Assembly: GCF_049977365.1 (NCBI RefSeq)
Contig: NZ_JBNGEN010000004.1
Span: 1 to 64,000 of the forward strand
Direction of reading: 5' to 3'
Length of the DNA stretch: 64,000 nucleotides
DNA from: Brachymonas sp049977365
GTDB lineage: Bacteria; Pseudomonadota; Gammaproteobacteria; Burkholderiales; Burkholderiaceae_C
In this document: positions 53,507-62,949 of the stretch, one piece after another
Layout of the letters: each line of letters starts with the position of its first letter
How positions within the stretch are numbered: the first letter of the stretch is position 1
Notes under the pieces: model-generated
The model's database searches: none
The model's input: the letters and a program-made list of their open reading frames with translations, nothing else
What the model was told of the DNA's origin: nothing
Made by a program: the position numbers and the translations under genes

Positions 53507-54400
53507 TTACTTGGACGTGTCCACCGTCCATGCCGCTCCGCCTCCCCGGCGCAGCATGCGATGCACTACGGGCAGCGCCTGCTCCAGCTCTGCCTTGAGC
53601 ACAAAGGGCGGATTGATCATGAACACCCCGCTGGCGCGCAGGCCGTCGCGGCCCGACGCATCCTGATCGCCACGGCCAATCGAGAGCGTGGCGTGCAGCC
53701 ATGGCCGGTCGGCCTGCTGCGCCAGTGTCCTGAGCCGCCGGGGCAGCTCGTGGGCCTCGGGGCGCGGAATGACCGGGTACCACACCATGTAGCAGCCCGT
53801 GACAAAGCGCTGCATGGCATCCTGCATGCAGCTCACGACCTGCGCATAGTCCGTCTTGAGCTCGTAGCTCGGGTCGATCAGCACCACCCCGCGCCGGCTG
53901 GGCGGAGGCAGCAGCGCCTTGAGCCCCGTGAAGCCGTTGTTGCGCACCACCTGAATCTGCCCCGCGTTGGGCAGCTCGGCCACGTTCTTGTCGAGCAGGC
54001 GGCTGTCGGTGGGATGCAGCTCGAACAGGCGCAGCTGATCCTGCGGCCGCATCAGTGCCGCCGTGATGAATGGCGATCCGGGGTATCTGCGCAGCGTGCC
54101 GCCGGCATTGAAGCCCGCCAGCAGCCGCAGGTAGGCAGCCAGCGCCTCGGGCGCCTTGGCCTCGTCCGGTGCGCCGGGGCCATACTGTTGCCACAGCGGC
54201 AGCACCCCTTCGAGTGCCTCTCCGCTGGTCTGGGCATCGCCGCCATCGAGGCGGTACAGGCCGGTACCGGCATGGGTATCGGCCACCAGCAGGGGCGTGT
54301 CCTTGGCCGTGGTGAGGTAGCGCAGGGTGGCAATCAGGGCCATGTGCTTGAGCACATCGGCGTGGTTGCCGGCATGGAAGGCGTGTCGGTAACTGAACAT
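53507..54400 (-). CDS. rlmJ: 23S rRNA (adenine(2030)-N6)-methyltransferase
   Basis: RlmJ methylates A2030 of 23S rRNA. The 297-residue protein starts MFSYRHAFHAGNHADVLKHM, the family hallmark, with LVADTHAGTGLYRLDG as AdoMet loop and VVLIDPSYELKTDY containing the catalytic DPPY-type motif, here D-P-S-Y. TVDTSK ends the protein. It is convergent with anmK and divergent from rplM. Confidence 0.95.
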   Translation of the reverse strand: MFSYRHAFHAGNHADVLKHMALIATLRYLTTAKDTPLLVADTHAGTGLYRLDGGDAQTSGEALEGVLPLWQQYGPGAPDEAKAPEALAAYLRLLAGFNAGGTLRRYPGSPFITAALMRPQDQLRLFELHPTDSRLLDKNVAELPNAGQIQVVRNNGFTGLKALLPPPSRRGVVLIDPSYELKTDYAQVVSCMQDAMQRFVTGCYMVWYPVIPRPEAHELPRRLRTLAQQADRPWLHATLSIGRGDQDASGRDGLRASGVFMINPPFVLKAELEQALPVVHRMLRRGGGAAWTVDTSK

Positions 54401-54508
54401 GGTCCCGCCATCCTATCGCACCTCCGGGGCAGATCGGGGCGCCGCCGCTCCGGCGGACGGCATCGGCGTAGCCGTCGTGCCGGGACGACGCTCCCGTGCG
54501 CACAGCCA

Positions 54509-54538
54509 TTGCCCCACGGCCAGCTCCCTGGCTATAAT
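54509..54538 (+). promoter_or_regulatory. Promoter of rplM-rpsI
   Basis: TTGCCC (54509-54514), 18 bases, then a perfect TATAAT (54533-54538). Transcription would start near 54545, giving a leader of about 165 bases. Confidence 0.75.
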
Positions 54539-54544
54539 GGAGAG

Positions 54545-54708
54545 CTTGCCCGCGGCTGGGCTCCGCAGCAAGAGCAGTACCCCCACCTAAGAGGTTCTCA
54601 CCAGAAGAACACCGACCGTGGAATAGAGCCCACGCACGTGGCCGCAGGTGTTTCTGTGGCCGCAGGCTTGCGAAAAAGCCGTCAAACCACCTCCCTTAAG
54701 GAAAACAC
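54545..54708 (+). promoter_or_regulatory. Long 5' leader of rplM with an 11-bp direct repeat
   Basis: The leader carries GTGGCCGCAGG twice (54638-54648 and 54656-54666) and potential stem-loops around CTTGC...GCAAG. Such leaders in ribosomal-protein operons often bind one of the encoded proteins; that role is inferred. Together with the promoter it fills the 308-base gap after rlmJ. Confidence 0.4.
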
Positions 54709-55137
54709 ATGAAAACATTCAGCGCAAAGCCCGCTGAGGTGCAACATGAGTGGTTTGTGATTGACGCCACCGACAAGGTGCTCGGACGGGTAGCCAGCGA
54801 AGTTGCCCTCCGTCTGCGCGGCAAACACAAAGCCATCTATACGCCTCACGTCGATACCGGCGATTTCATCGTCGTCATCAACGCCTCCAAGCTCAAGGTG
54901 ACCGGTACCAAGTCGCTCGACAAGATGTACTACCGTCACAGCGGCTTCCCCGGCGGCATCTATGCCACCAACTTCCGCGATCTGCAGGCCAAGCATCCCG
55001 GCCGTGCGCTCGAGAAGGCCGTCAAGGGCATGCTGCCCAAGGGTCCTCTGGGCTACGCCATGATCAAGAAGCTGAAGGTCTACGGCGGTGCCGAGCATCC
55101 GCACAGCGCCCAGCAGCCCAAGGCGCTGGAAATCTAA
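54709..55137 (+). CDS. rplM: Ribosomal protein L13 (uL13)
   Basis: This is a 142-residue large-subunit protein, an early assembly protein of 50S. The start MKTFSAKPAEVQHEWFVIDA and the block GRVASEVALRLRGKHK, then DTGDFIVVINASKLKVTGTK, are diagnostic. AAGGAAAACAC precedes the ATG. It is followed by rpsI after 12 bases, the universal order. Confidence 0.99.
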   Translation: MKTFSAKPAEVQHEWFVIDATDKVLGRVASEVALRLRGKHKAIYTPHVDTGDFIVVINASKLKVTGTKSLDKMYYRHSGFPGGIYATNFRDLQAKHPGRALEKAVKGMLPKGPLGYAMIKKLKVYGGAEHPHSAQQPKALEI

Positions 55138-55149
55138 AGGAGCGTTGCA

Positions 55150-55542
55150 ATGATTGGTGAATGGAACAATGGCACCGGCCGTCGCAAATCCAGCGTCGCC
55201 CGCGTGTTTCTGAAGAAGGGCTCCGGCAAGATCACGGTCAACGGCAAGGACATCGAACAGTTCTTCGGCCGCCAGACCTCGATCATGATCGCCAAGCAGC
55301 CGCTCGTGCTGACCAACCATGTCGAAACCTTCGACGTGATGGTCAACGTCCAGGGTGGCGGTGAATCCGGCCAGGCCGGCGCCGTGCGCCACGGTATCAC
55401 CCGCGCGCTGATCGACTATGACGTCAACCTCAAGCCCGAGCTGAGCAAGGCTGGCTACGTCACCCGCGACGCCCGCGAAGTGGAACGGAAAAAGGTCGGC
55501 CTGCACTCCGCACGCCGCGCCAAGCAGTTCAGCAAGCGCTGA
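55150..55542 (+). CDS. rpsI: Ribosomal protein S9 (uS9)
   Basis: This is a 130-residue small-subunit protein whose C-terminal Lys-Arg tail (KQFSKR) reaches the P-site tRNA. NNGTGRRKSSVARVFLKKGS and QAGAVRHGITRALIDYD are diagnostic. AAGGAG precedes ATG 55150. A strong terminator follows. In many betaproteobacteria erpA comes next; here the CRISPR-cas locus does. Confidence 0.99.
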   Translation: MIGEWNNGTGRRKSSVARVFLKKGSGKITVNGKDIEQFFGRQTSIMIAKQPLVLTNHVETFDVMVNVQGGGESGQAGAVRHGITRALIDYDVNLKPELSKAGYVTRDAREVERKKVGLHSARRAKQFSKR

Positions 55543-55558
55543 TCCTGCCCGCCCCCTC

Positions 55559-55597
55559 CAAAACCGCACCAGGCCCCGGCCGGTGCGGTTTTTTTTG
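55559..55597 (+). terminator. Rho-independent terminator of rplM-rpsI
   Basis: AAAACCGCACC and GGTGCGGTTTTTTTT form a strong stem with a run of eight T. Confidence 0.95.
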
Positions 55598-55997
55598 TTC
55601 TGATCATCCGAAGAGGGGCATGATGCAGTGCATCTGCATGGCAGCCTGGGTTTGGGGAAACCCGCAGGAGACACCGGACGGTTGCACGCTGCAGCGCGGG
55701 GCTCGGCAAATCTTTGGGTAGTTCCAAAGCACACTGGATTCGATCCTTGGCCAAAACACGCATGTGAGGTCGGCGGGCATGACCTTGTCCGAAGCAACAT
55801 GGCTCCAATAGGCTGGATTTGTCGGAATACGCGCCTCAAAAGGTTGGACTATGCCCATTGCTGGTCAGAATGTGCAAACGGGTGTGGTGGAGTGGGAGAT
55901 TGCCCCGATGTTTCTGGGCAGATTCAATCGGTGAAAAAGGCAGTTTTCAGCACCCACGGCAGATGGAACCTTGTTCGAGTTGATCGGGAGTTGAGAA
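55598..55997. other. Intergenic region between rpsI terminator and cas3
   Basis: About 400 bases with lower GC than the flanks. No gene is supported in either direction; a minus-strand frame (55604-55858, 84 codons) has no recognisable features. No CRISPR repeat units are seen. It must hold the cas3 promoter, but no convincing -35/-10 pair was found. The region may be remnant DNA at the junction of a transferred locus. Confidence 0.4.
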
Positions 55998-58697
55998 TTG
56001 AAAGAGCACTGGATACCTTGGGGCAAGAAGTCGGATCAACATTCCTCCGATTGCGTGCAGATCCATCCCCTGCTGGATCACATGATGGACGTGGCGGCAG
56101 TGCTGGAAGCGTTATTGCAGCTGCCGGGCATCAGCCGCGCGCTGGAACGGGTCGCCGGCCGGCCATTGTCAGACGTGGATTGCGCGCGATTGGCCGTATT
56201 GGCTTTTTTGCACGACATTGGCAAGGCCAACACCGGTTTTCAGGTGCGCTATTGGAACAAGCGCACGGAACGGTCTGCCGCGTGGAGCGTGTGCGAATGT
56301 GGCCATGGCCCGCAGGGGTGGGCCTTGTTTCGCGGGAGTCTGCATGGCGCAGAGAGGGTGACTGCGGGCTTGCCGCTGGAAGCCATGGATACCTGGGGCG
56401 AGGCCGTCATACCGCTGCTCTTTGCCAGCATCAGTCATCACGGCCGTCCGGTCGACGAATGCGCCACTTTCAGCATCTGGCAGCCCATACGGGAAGGAGC
56501 CACATGCATCTATGACCCTGCCGAGACCGTAGCTGCAATGGGTGCGTGCGTGCAGACGCTGTACCCGCTGGCCTTCACCTCGGATGCGCCTGACTTGCCA
56601 AATTCTTCTGCCTTTGCGCACCTGTTCGCAGGACTCGTGCAATTGGCTGACTGGCTGGGCTCCGATTCGCGTCCCGGCTTCTTCCCATACTCGGAGCCTG
56701 GCGAAGACCGCGCCGCCACTGCCCCACAGCGCGCGCAGAATGCGCTGCGCGCTGTGGGCCTGGATGTGGGGCATGCCACCAAGCGCCAGGCTTCCACGGT
56801 ATGCGACTTTACCCAGGCCTTCGGTGTGCCGTCGCCGCGCCCCATGCAGGCAGCGATGGCTGATGACGGCTTCGGTTCCGTGGTGGTGCTGGAGGCAGAG
56901 ACCGGCAGCGGAAAGACGGAAGCCGCACTCTGGCGCTTCCTGCACCTGTGGCGTGCGGGGCAGGTCGATGCGCTGTACTTTGCGTTGCCCACGCGCGTGG
57001 CCGCTTCGCAGCTTTACGAGCGTGTGCGGGAATTTGTGCTGCATGTCTGGCCGGTGAATCCACCCGTAGTAGTGCGGGCCTTGCCCGGATACGCGGCTGC
57101 TGACGGTGCAACCCCCGCATCGCTGCCCCATTTCGGCGTGCTGTGGTCAGATGCATCCGATGGGGCGCCCGATGAAGCTGCAGCTGAGGCCGAGCACCGC
57201 TGGGCCGCCGAACGTCCCAAGCGCTATCTGGCCGCCACCATCGCGGTCGGCACGGTGGATCAGGCACTGCTGGGAGCTCTGCAGATCAAGCATGCGCATA
57301 TGCGGCATGCCCTGCTGGCGCGTAGCCTGTTGGTGGTGGACGAAGTGCACGCATCGGATGCCTACATGACGCGCCTGCTGGAACACCTGCTGCGTGCCCA
57401 TGTGGCTTGTGGCGGACAGGCGCTGCTGCTGTCGGCCACTCTGGGGGCTTCGGCACGCACACGCTATCTGGCCATCGGCAGCCGCCGCCGAGCCGATGGC
57501 TTGCCACCCCCTCTTGCGCAGGCACAGGCCTTGCCATATCCAGCTATTGGGTACCTTGCATCCAGTGGACCCACGTTGCTTCCGGTACAGGGCAATCCTC
57601 GCCACAAGACAGTGCACTGGGCACTCTGGGATCAGATCGATGTGCCTGAGGCCATCGCTGCGCGTGCCGTCCAGGCTGCCGCTGCAGGTGCGCGCGTGCT
57701 GGTCGTGCGCAACACTGTGCCGGCAGCCATCGCGACCCTGCAGGCGGTCGAAACCCTGGCCTCGGAGCAGGGGCTGGACTGCCTGTTCCGTGTCGGGGGT
57801 GTCAGTACGCTGCACCACAGTCGATTCAGTCGCCAGGATCGGCCACTGCTCGATGCCGAGGTGCAGTCCCAGATTGGCAAACGACGCGCTTTGCGCAGCG
57901 GATTGGTCGTCATCGGAACGCAGACCTTGGAACAAAGTCTGGACATTGATGCAGACCTGCTGATCACCGATCTGTGCCCCATGGACGTGCTGCTGCAGCG
58001 CCTGGGCCGGCTGCATCGCCATGAGCGGCCGAGTGTCGAGGCGCCGCATGACTGCCGACCTGCAGGCTTTGAGCAACCGCGCGCCTGGGTGCTCACGCCG
58101 GCGGGGCATGATCTTGCTCCGCTGCTCGTGCGCTCACGCCACGGCCTAGGGCCCATCCGCATTCACGGGCAACCTATGAGTGGGGTGTACCCTGACCTGC
58201 GCATGCTCGAAGCCACGCAACGTTTGATTGCAGCGCAGCCCACGCGCAGCATTCCTGCCGACAATCGCCTGCTTGTGGAGCAGGCCACGCATCCCGATGC
58301 GCTGAACGTCATCACGCAGGAATTGGGCGAGGCCTGGGTGCGCTTCGGCATTGACTACGAAGGCGCGCTCGCTGCCACCAAGACTGTGGCGAATTTGCAT
58401 GCGCTGCCGTTCGACAAGCCGTTTGATGAGATGCATTTCTCAGAGGATGAGGGGCGCATAGGCAGCCGGCTGGGTGCTGCCGACCGGGTTGTGATCTTCG
58501 ATCCACCACCGCAAGGACCCTTTGGCATGCCGGTCGAGCAACTGGCGATCCGACACCATCTCCTGTCACATGACCTGACTCCAGATGCTGAGGCGAGGAA
58601 TGTGGTGGCTCTGCCCGATGCAGCCGGGTTTACCTTTGAGCTGGGGGCAACGCAATACCGTTACACCCGATTAGGACTGGAAGTGGTGCCAGCGTGA
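55998..58697 (+). CDS. cas3: CRISPR-associated helicase/nuclease Cas3 (type I-E)
   Basis: Cas3 is recruited by Cascade and degrades target DNA through its HD nuclease and SF2 helicase. The 899-residue protein has the HD domain first: IHPLLDHMMDVAAVLEALL, FLHDIGKANTGFQ and SISHHGRP. The helicase follows with Walker A (LEAETGSGKTEAALW), DEVH box (LLVVDEVHASDAYM), LLLSATLGA and motif VI (VLLQRLGRLHRHERP). The start is a TTG codon at 55998 with GGGAG seven bases upstream; the first ATG would remove the first HD histidine. All catalytic motifs look intact. Confidence 0.95.
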   Translation: MKEHWIPWGKKSDQHSSDCVQIHPLLDHMMDVAAVLEALLQLPGISRALERVAGRPLSDVDCARLAVLAFLHDIGKANTGFQVRYWNKRTERSAAWSVCECGHGPQGWALFRGSLHGAERVTAGLPLEAMDTWGEAVIPLLFASISHHGRPVDECATFSIWQPIREGATCIYDPAETVAAMGACVQTLYPLAFTSDAPDLPNSSAFAHLFAGLVQLADWLGSDSRPGFFPYSEPGEDRAATAPQRAQNALRAVGLDVGHATKRQASTVCDFTQAFGVPSPRPMQAAMADDGFGSVVVLEAETGSGKTEAALWRFLHLWRAGQVDALYFALPTRVAASQLYERVREFVLHVWPVNPPVVVRALPGYAAADGATPASLPHFGVLWSDASDGAPDEAAAEAEHRWAAERPKRYLAATIAVGTVDQALLGALQIKHAHMRHALLARSLLVVDEVHASDAYMTRLLEHLLRAHVACGGQALLLSATLGASARTRYLAIGSRRRADGLPPPLAQAQALPYPAIGYLASSGPTLLPVQGNPRHKTVHWALWDQIDVPEAIAARAVQAAAAGARVLVVRNTVPAAIATLQAVETLASEQGLDCLFRVGGVSTLHHSRFSRQDRPLLDAEVQSQIGKRRALRSGLVVIGTQTLEQSLDIDADLLITDLCPMDVLLQRLGRLHRHERPSVEAPHDCRPAGFEQPRAWVLTPAGHDLAPLLVRSRHGLGPIRIHGQPMSGVYPDLRMLEATQRLIAAQPTRSIPADNRLLVEQATHPDALNVITQELGEAWVRFGIDYEGALAATKTVANLHALPFDKPFDEMHFSEDEGRIGSRLGAADRVVIFDPPPQGPFGMPVEQLAIRHHLLSHDLTPDAEARNVVALPDAAGFTFELGATQYRYTRLGLEVVPA

Positions 58698-58809
58698 AGC
58701 ACATACTCATCCCTAGGCGCGGGTGCATATTAATAAAAAATACCAATATTTAATCAATAAATAGTATTAAGTATAAATCAAGTTAGAGGTTGAGATATAG
58801 TGAGTCTTC
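58698..58809. promoter_or_regulatory. AT-rich spacer between cas3 and cse1, probable Cascade promoter region
   Basis: The 112-base stretch is strikingly AT-rich, notably 58728-58790, within GC-rich DNA. It contains several possible -10 elements (e.g. TATAAA at 58772-58777) but no clear -35. In E. coli the equivalent cas3-casA spacer holds the H-NS/LeuO-controlled Pcas promoter; a similar xenogeneic-silencer target is inferred here. Confidence 0.5.
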
Positions 58810-60435
58810 ATGACCCACAGAATGCCCATGCCATCCACCTCTGCATCTATCGCGCTGCACTTTAATCTGCTCGATGAGGAGTTGATCCGCTGGCGCTGCG
58901 TTGAACGCGGTGAGCTGCACCGCGGTAGTCTGCCTGCTTTGCTGGCAGCGTTGGCTGCCAACACGGTACGAGACTTTCCTGCTCTGCGGCCCCACCAGCG
59001 CCATCCGTGGCACGCCTTTCTCGTGCAGCTGGCCGCCATTGCCTTGCACCGTGCAGGTCAGAATGAGCCCTGGATCGAGGCGACCGATTGGCGGGCCGCC
59101 CTGCTGGCACTGACGCCAGATGATGCAGACGGCGCAGCGTGGTGTCTGGTCGCACCGCCCGAGCGGCCGGCCTTTTTGCAGCCGCCAGTGCCTGGTGAGC
59201 GCATCGCCGATTGGAAGAACCTGCTCCATGCCGCCGACGAGCTGGACATGCTGGTCACGTCCAAGAATCACGATCTCAAGGCTGCACGAGCCTACCGTGC
59301 AGAGCCAGATGACTGGTTATTTGCGCTGGTCAGTCTGCAGACACAGGAAGGCTTCTTGGGGGCTGGTAACTATGGCATCTCTCGCATGAACGGTGGCTTC
59401 GCCAACCGTCCCGGTGTTGGCGTGGCGCCACTGGGTGCCTGGGGCGCGCGTTGGATCGCAGATGTGCAAACGCTGCTGGCTGAGCGCGATGCCATCACCG
59501 ATCAGCAGGGTTATGCGTCCGAAGACGGTCTCGTCTTGCTGTGGTTGTTGGCTTGGGCGGGCACGCAGTCGTTGGCCATGTCATCGCTCGACCCGCTGTA
59601 CATTGAGATTTGCAGGCGAGTCCGTTTGACTGCCGACGCCGAGCGACTGGTTGCGCGCGTCACGAGCAGCAAGGTGGCACGTATCGCATCCAAGGACCGC
59701 AACGGCATTACAGGAGATGCCTGGACGCCTGTCGACGTGGCTGGGGGCAAGGCGCTCACGGTTTCGGACGCCGGCTTCGAATACAGACTGATGGCGGATC
59801 TGCTGACGGGTGGGCGCTTTGCACAGAGCGCTGCTTGCCGACTGGATGGTTGGCCGTGTGATGCCAGCCTGCAGCTTATCGCACAGGCTGCCGTGCGTGG
59901 TCAGGGCAAGACCGATGGCTATCACGAGCGACGTGTACCCATCTCACCCAAACTGCGTCGCCGCCTTGCAGGTCCGCAGCGCGTGGCGGTGGCCGAAATG
60001 GCCAAGCAACGCATCGCCGCTATTGCTGCCTTGCGCAAGCTGTTGTGGAGTGCGCTGGTTGTGCTTTTTGCCAACGGCGATACTGATGAGCGCAACGACA
60101 GTATCAACGACAAGGCTAGCCGCTTCGCTCGCCCTTTCGAGCAGGGCGAGGATGCGCGCTTCTTCGACGATTTGGCACAGGAGGCCGAAGCGGACGACAT
60201 CGACTGCCATGCGCTTCGCATGCAATGGATGGATGGATTGGTAACGCGCGCTGAATTCGTGCTCACCCAGGCCTTTGAGGCTGGCCCGTGCAGCGCCATG
60301 CAGCGCTACAAGGCCCGAGCTGCGGCGCTGAGTCGCTTTCATGGTGGTTTGCGCAACCCGAAAGACGCCGTGTTGAAGGATTTTGCGGACTACCACGCCC
60401 AGCAACAACGCCATGCCCCGGCAACCGAACTGTGA
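58810..60435 (+). CDS. cse1: Cascade large subunit Cse1 (Cas8e)
   Basis: Cse1 is the PAM-reading large subunit of type I-E Cascade and docks Cas3. The 541-residue protein (E. coli 502) has typical blocks: NLLDEELIRWRCVERGEL at the start, ALRPHQRHPWHAFLVQLAAI and GNYGISRMNGGFANRPGVG. ATG 58810 has no strong ribosome-binding site; ATG 58822 and 58828 are alternatives. The next gene begins nine bases after the stop. Confidence 0.93.
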   Translation: MTHRMPMPSTSASIALHFNLLDEELIRWRCVERGELHRGSLPALLAALAANTVRDFPALRPHQRHPWHAFLVQLAAIALHRAGQNEPWIEATDWRAALLALTPDDADGAAWCLVAPPERPAFLQPPVPGERIADWKNLLHAADELDMLVTSKNHDLKAARAYRAEPDDWLFALVSLQTQEGFLGAGNYGISRMNGGFANRPGVGVAPLGAWGARWIADVQTLLAERDAITDQQGYASEDGLVLLWLLAWAGTQSLAMSSLDPLYIEICRRVRLTADAERLVARVTSSKVARIASKDRNGITGDAWTPVDVAGGKALTVSDAGFEYRLMADLLTGGRFAQSAACRLDGWPCDASLQLIAQAAVRGQGKTDGYHERRVPISPKLRRRLAGPQRVAVAEMAKQRIAAIAALRKLLWSALVVLFANGDTDERNDSINDKASRFARPFEQGEDARFFDDLAQEAEADDIDCHALRMQWMDGLVTRAEFVLTQAFEAGPCSAMQRYKARAAALSRFHGGLRNPKDAVLKDFADYHAQQQRHAPATEL

Positions 60436-60444
60436 GGACATCCC

Positions 60445-60999
60445 ATGCCTGAGCCTACCGTCGATTTTTCCGAAACAGCCGATGCACAAGACACGGTGCC
60501 CGTGCGAGGCAGCCCCTACGGAGCATTGGCTGCGCATGTGCGCAATGCCGGGCGGGGGGACCGCGCGGTGCTGGCGCGCATGAACCCCGATGTGCTGCGC
60601 TCGCACGAGATCGCTGCACTGGCGCGTGCGCTGCTTTCGGCTGGTCTGAGCCCCGAGACGTGGCGTCCTGAGACGTGGCCACGCTGGGCACTCATCGCCC
60701 AGGGCATGGCACTGGCGGGGCACGACGGCGCCGGTCGGCTTGGCCAGCAGCTGGCACGGGCTGGTGTAGCCGAATCGCGTGTCACCAGACTGCTCACGGC
60801 CCGGGGAGAGGCATTTCGGCAATTGCTGCCACGCATGCTGCGGCTGCTGACGTCCAAAGGTGTGCAGCCCAACTGGTTCGAACTCGGCGAACTGGTGCTC
60901 AAGCAAGACAGCGACGAGCATGACGATGTCCAACGTGCCGAGCAACTGCGCATGCGGATCGCCGGTGCCTACTTTTCCGCCCTTGCCAGCAAGACCTGA
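60445..60999 (+). CDS. cse2: Cascade small subunit Cse2 (Cas11)
   Basis: This is the helical small subunit that, as a dimer, stabilises the crRNA-target hybrid. It has 184 residues (E. coli 160), all helical and rich in Arg and Ala, with RGDRAVLARMNPDVLRSHEI and the family's VTRLLTARGEAFRQLLPRML. The first 25 residues are a low-complexity acidic extension. Assignment rests on this pattern and on place between cse1 and cas7. Confidence 0.9.
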   Translation: MPEPTVDFSETADAQDTVPVRGSPYGALAAHVRNAGRGDRAVLARMNPDVLRSHEIAALARALLSAGLSPETWRPETWPRWALIAQGMALAGHDGAGRLGQQLARAGVAESRVTRLLTARGEAFRQLLPRMLRLLTSKGVQPNWFELGELVLKQDSDEHDDVQRAEQLRMRIAGAYFSALASKT

Positions 61000-61028
61000 A
61001 CACATATTCATCGATTCCCGGAGAAACC

Positions 61029-62207
61029 ATGACACTGCCCCGTTTCCTGCAAATCCACACCCTGCACAACTACCCAGCGGCCCTGCTCAACCGCGACGAC
61101 GCAGGCCTCGCCAAGCGCCTGCCCTACGGTGACAAGGTGCGCACGCGCATTTCCTCGCAATGCCTCAAGCGCCACTGGCGTGTGGCCGATGACACCTTTG
61201 CATTGAGTCGACTGGAGGTGCCGATGGCCGTGCGTTCGCGTGAGACGCCCCGACTCATCCGCGACAAGCTGATCAAGGCTGGTGTGGATGAACCACTGGC
61301 GCAACTGGTCGTGGAGGGCCTGCGTGCAGCAGGACTGCTCGACAAGGCCAAGGACCTCAAGGGCAAGGATGCACTGGAGACGGGCCAGGCAGTACTGCTG
61401 GGCTACGCCGAGATCGAGTATTTGGTTCAGCGATGTGCAGCGCTGGCTGTCGAGCACGGCGAAGAGAAGGAGCTCAAGACAGCCATTGCCCGCTTCCTCA
61501 AGGAGGAGAAGAAGAACATCGAAGCCTTGCGTTTGGGAAGTGGCCTGGAGTCGGCGCTTTTCGGCCGTATGGTCACATCCGATGTGCTGGCCAGCCGCGA
61601 GGCGGCCGTCTACGTGGCCCATGCATTCACCGTGCACGAGGCACAGGTCGAGAACGATTACTTCACCGTGGTGGACGACCTGCTCAAGGAAGCGGGCGAA
61701 ACCGGCTCGGCCGGCATCTTCGACACCGAGTTGGCCAGTGGCCTGTATTACGGCTACGTGGTCATCGACGTACCGCAACTCGTGGCCAACCTGGAAGGCG
61801 TCGCCATCCAGGATTGGAGCAAGGCCACGGCCGAACAGCGTGCCCTGGCCGGCCGCGTGGTGCAGCACCTGCTGCACCTGATTGCCACAGTGAGTCCCGG
61901 AGCCAAGCGCGGTTCAACGGCTCCCTTTGCCTGGGCCAAGTTCATGTTGGTCGAGGCGGGTGACTGGCAGCCTCGCAGCCTGGCAGGTGCTTTCCAGAAT
62001 GCGCTGCCATGCAACCAGCCCGCTTTGCGCAAAATGGCCGTGCAGAGCCTGTCTGACGAAATCGCACAGTTGGATGCGGCCTATGGGGCCCCCCTGTCGC
62101 GCCGCTATCTGTCCGTGGACGATGTGCAGGTTCCTGGCGCTGAGCGGCTGCCTTTGGCGGCGTTGGCACAATGGGCGCAGGACATCGTCACGCGCGCGGA
62201 GGCTTGA
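61029..62207 (+). CDS. cas7: Cascade backbone subunit Cas7e (CasC/Cse4)
   Basis: Six copies of Cas7 form the crRNA-binding filament of Cascade. The 392-residue protein starts LPRFLQIHTLHNYPAALLNR, then DDAGLAKRLPYGDKVRTRIS and SQCLKRHWR, diagnostic for the I-E family; GSTAPFAWAKFMLVEAGD is typical of the C-terminal half. CCCGGAGAAACC precedes the ATG. Confidence 0.95.
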   Translation: MTLPRFLQIHTLHNYPAALLNRDDAGLAKRLPYGDKVRTRISSQCLKRHWRVADDTFALSRLEVPMAVRSRETPRLIRDKLIKAGVDEPLAQLVVEGLRAAGLLDKAKDLKGKDALETGQAVLLGYAEIEYLVQRCAALAVEHGEEKELKTAIARFLKEEKKNIEALRLGSGLESALFGRMVTSDVLASREAAVYVAHAFTVHEAQVENDYFTVVDDLLKEAGETGSAGIFDTELASGLYYGYVVIDVPQLVANLEGVAIQDWSKATAEQRALAGRVVQHLLHLIATVSPGAKRGSTAPFAWAKFMLVEAGDWQPRSLAGAFQNALPCNQPALRKMAVQSLSDEIAQLDAAYGAPLSRRYLSVDDVQVPGAERLPLAALAQWAQDIVTRAEA

Positions 62208-62208
62208 A

Positions 62209-62949
62209 ATGGTTCGCCATCTGATGCTGCGCCTTGCATCGCCGCTGATTGCATTTGGCGGCGAGACCATCGACAACCATGGTGTCATCCGTGATTTTCC
62301 TGCGCTGTCGATGCTGACTGGACTGATCGCCAATGCGCTGGGCTGGGACCGAGGGCAGGATCAGTTGCACAACCGCCTGCAGCAGCGGCTGCGCATGGGG
62401 ACGGTGCTGCAACCCATGGTCCTGCGTGGCGGAACAGTCGAGGCACGGCGACTCGTGGACTTCCAGACCGCAGAATTGGGCGCTGCCGACAGGGGCTGGA
62501 CCACTTGGGGCCAGCCGGAGGAGCGTCGCGGCGGGATCGGCTCGTATGCCGGTCCACACCTGCGCTATCGGCACTACCACGCCGAACTGACGGCCTGGGT
62601 CGCATTGCACCTGGACCCCGCCGACGAGGCACCAACGCTGGAGCAGGTTGCTGCAGCGCTGGATCGGCCGGTGCGTCCCCTGTTCATCGGTCGCAAGCCC
62701 TGTTTGCCCACGGGACGCCTCGTCGCAGGCTGGCAGGATGCAGAGCATGTGCTGGGGGCCTTGCAAGCCTGGACACAACACTTGCCAGCCCATGGAGCGG
62801 GTTGGCGTGCGCAGTGGCCCGACGGCCAGGGCAGCCTGCCAGTGGATCGCCGCAGCGACCTGTGCGATGAGCGCAACTGGACCAGCGGACTGCACGGTGG
62901 CTGGCGGCCGGTGCGGGAAGGGCTGCTGCAGGCGAGGGGAGCAGCATGA
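62209..62949 (+). CDS. cas5e: Cascade subunit Cas5e (CasD)
   Basis: Cas5 caps the crRNA 5' handle. The 246-residue protein begins MVRHLMLRLASPLIAFGGET and contains FPALSMLTGLIANALGWDRG, YRHYHAELTAWVAL and RPLFIGRKPCLPTGRLVAG, characteristic of I-E Cas5. It starts just after the cas7 stop and overlaps cas6e by 4 bases. Confidence 0.94.
   Translation: MVRHLMLRLASPLIAFGGETIDNHGVIRDFPALSMLTGLIANALGWDRGQDQLHNRLQQRLRMGTVLQPMVLRGGTVEARRLVDFQTAELGAADRGWTTWGQPEERRGGIGSYAGPHLRYRHYHAELTAWVALHLDPADEAPTLEQVAAALDRPVRPLFIGRKPCLPTGRLVAGWQDAEHVLGALQAWTQHLPAHGAGWRAQWPDGQGSLPVDRRSDLCDERNWTSGLHGGWRPVREGLLQARGAA

Noticed and set aside
55137..55155. Second SAH-riboswitch-like motif (AAGGAGCGTTGCAA) before rpsI
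   Set aside because: The match is only to one short element; it is simply the rpsI Shine-Dalgarno and start codon, with no paired regions and in the wrong gene context.
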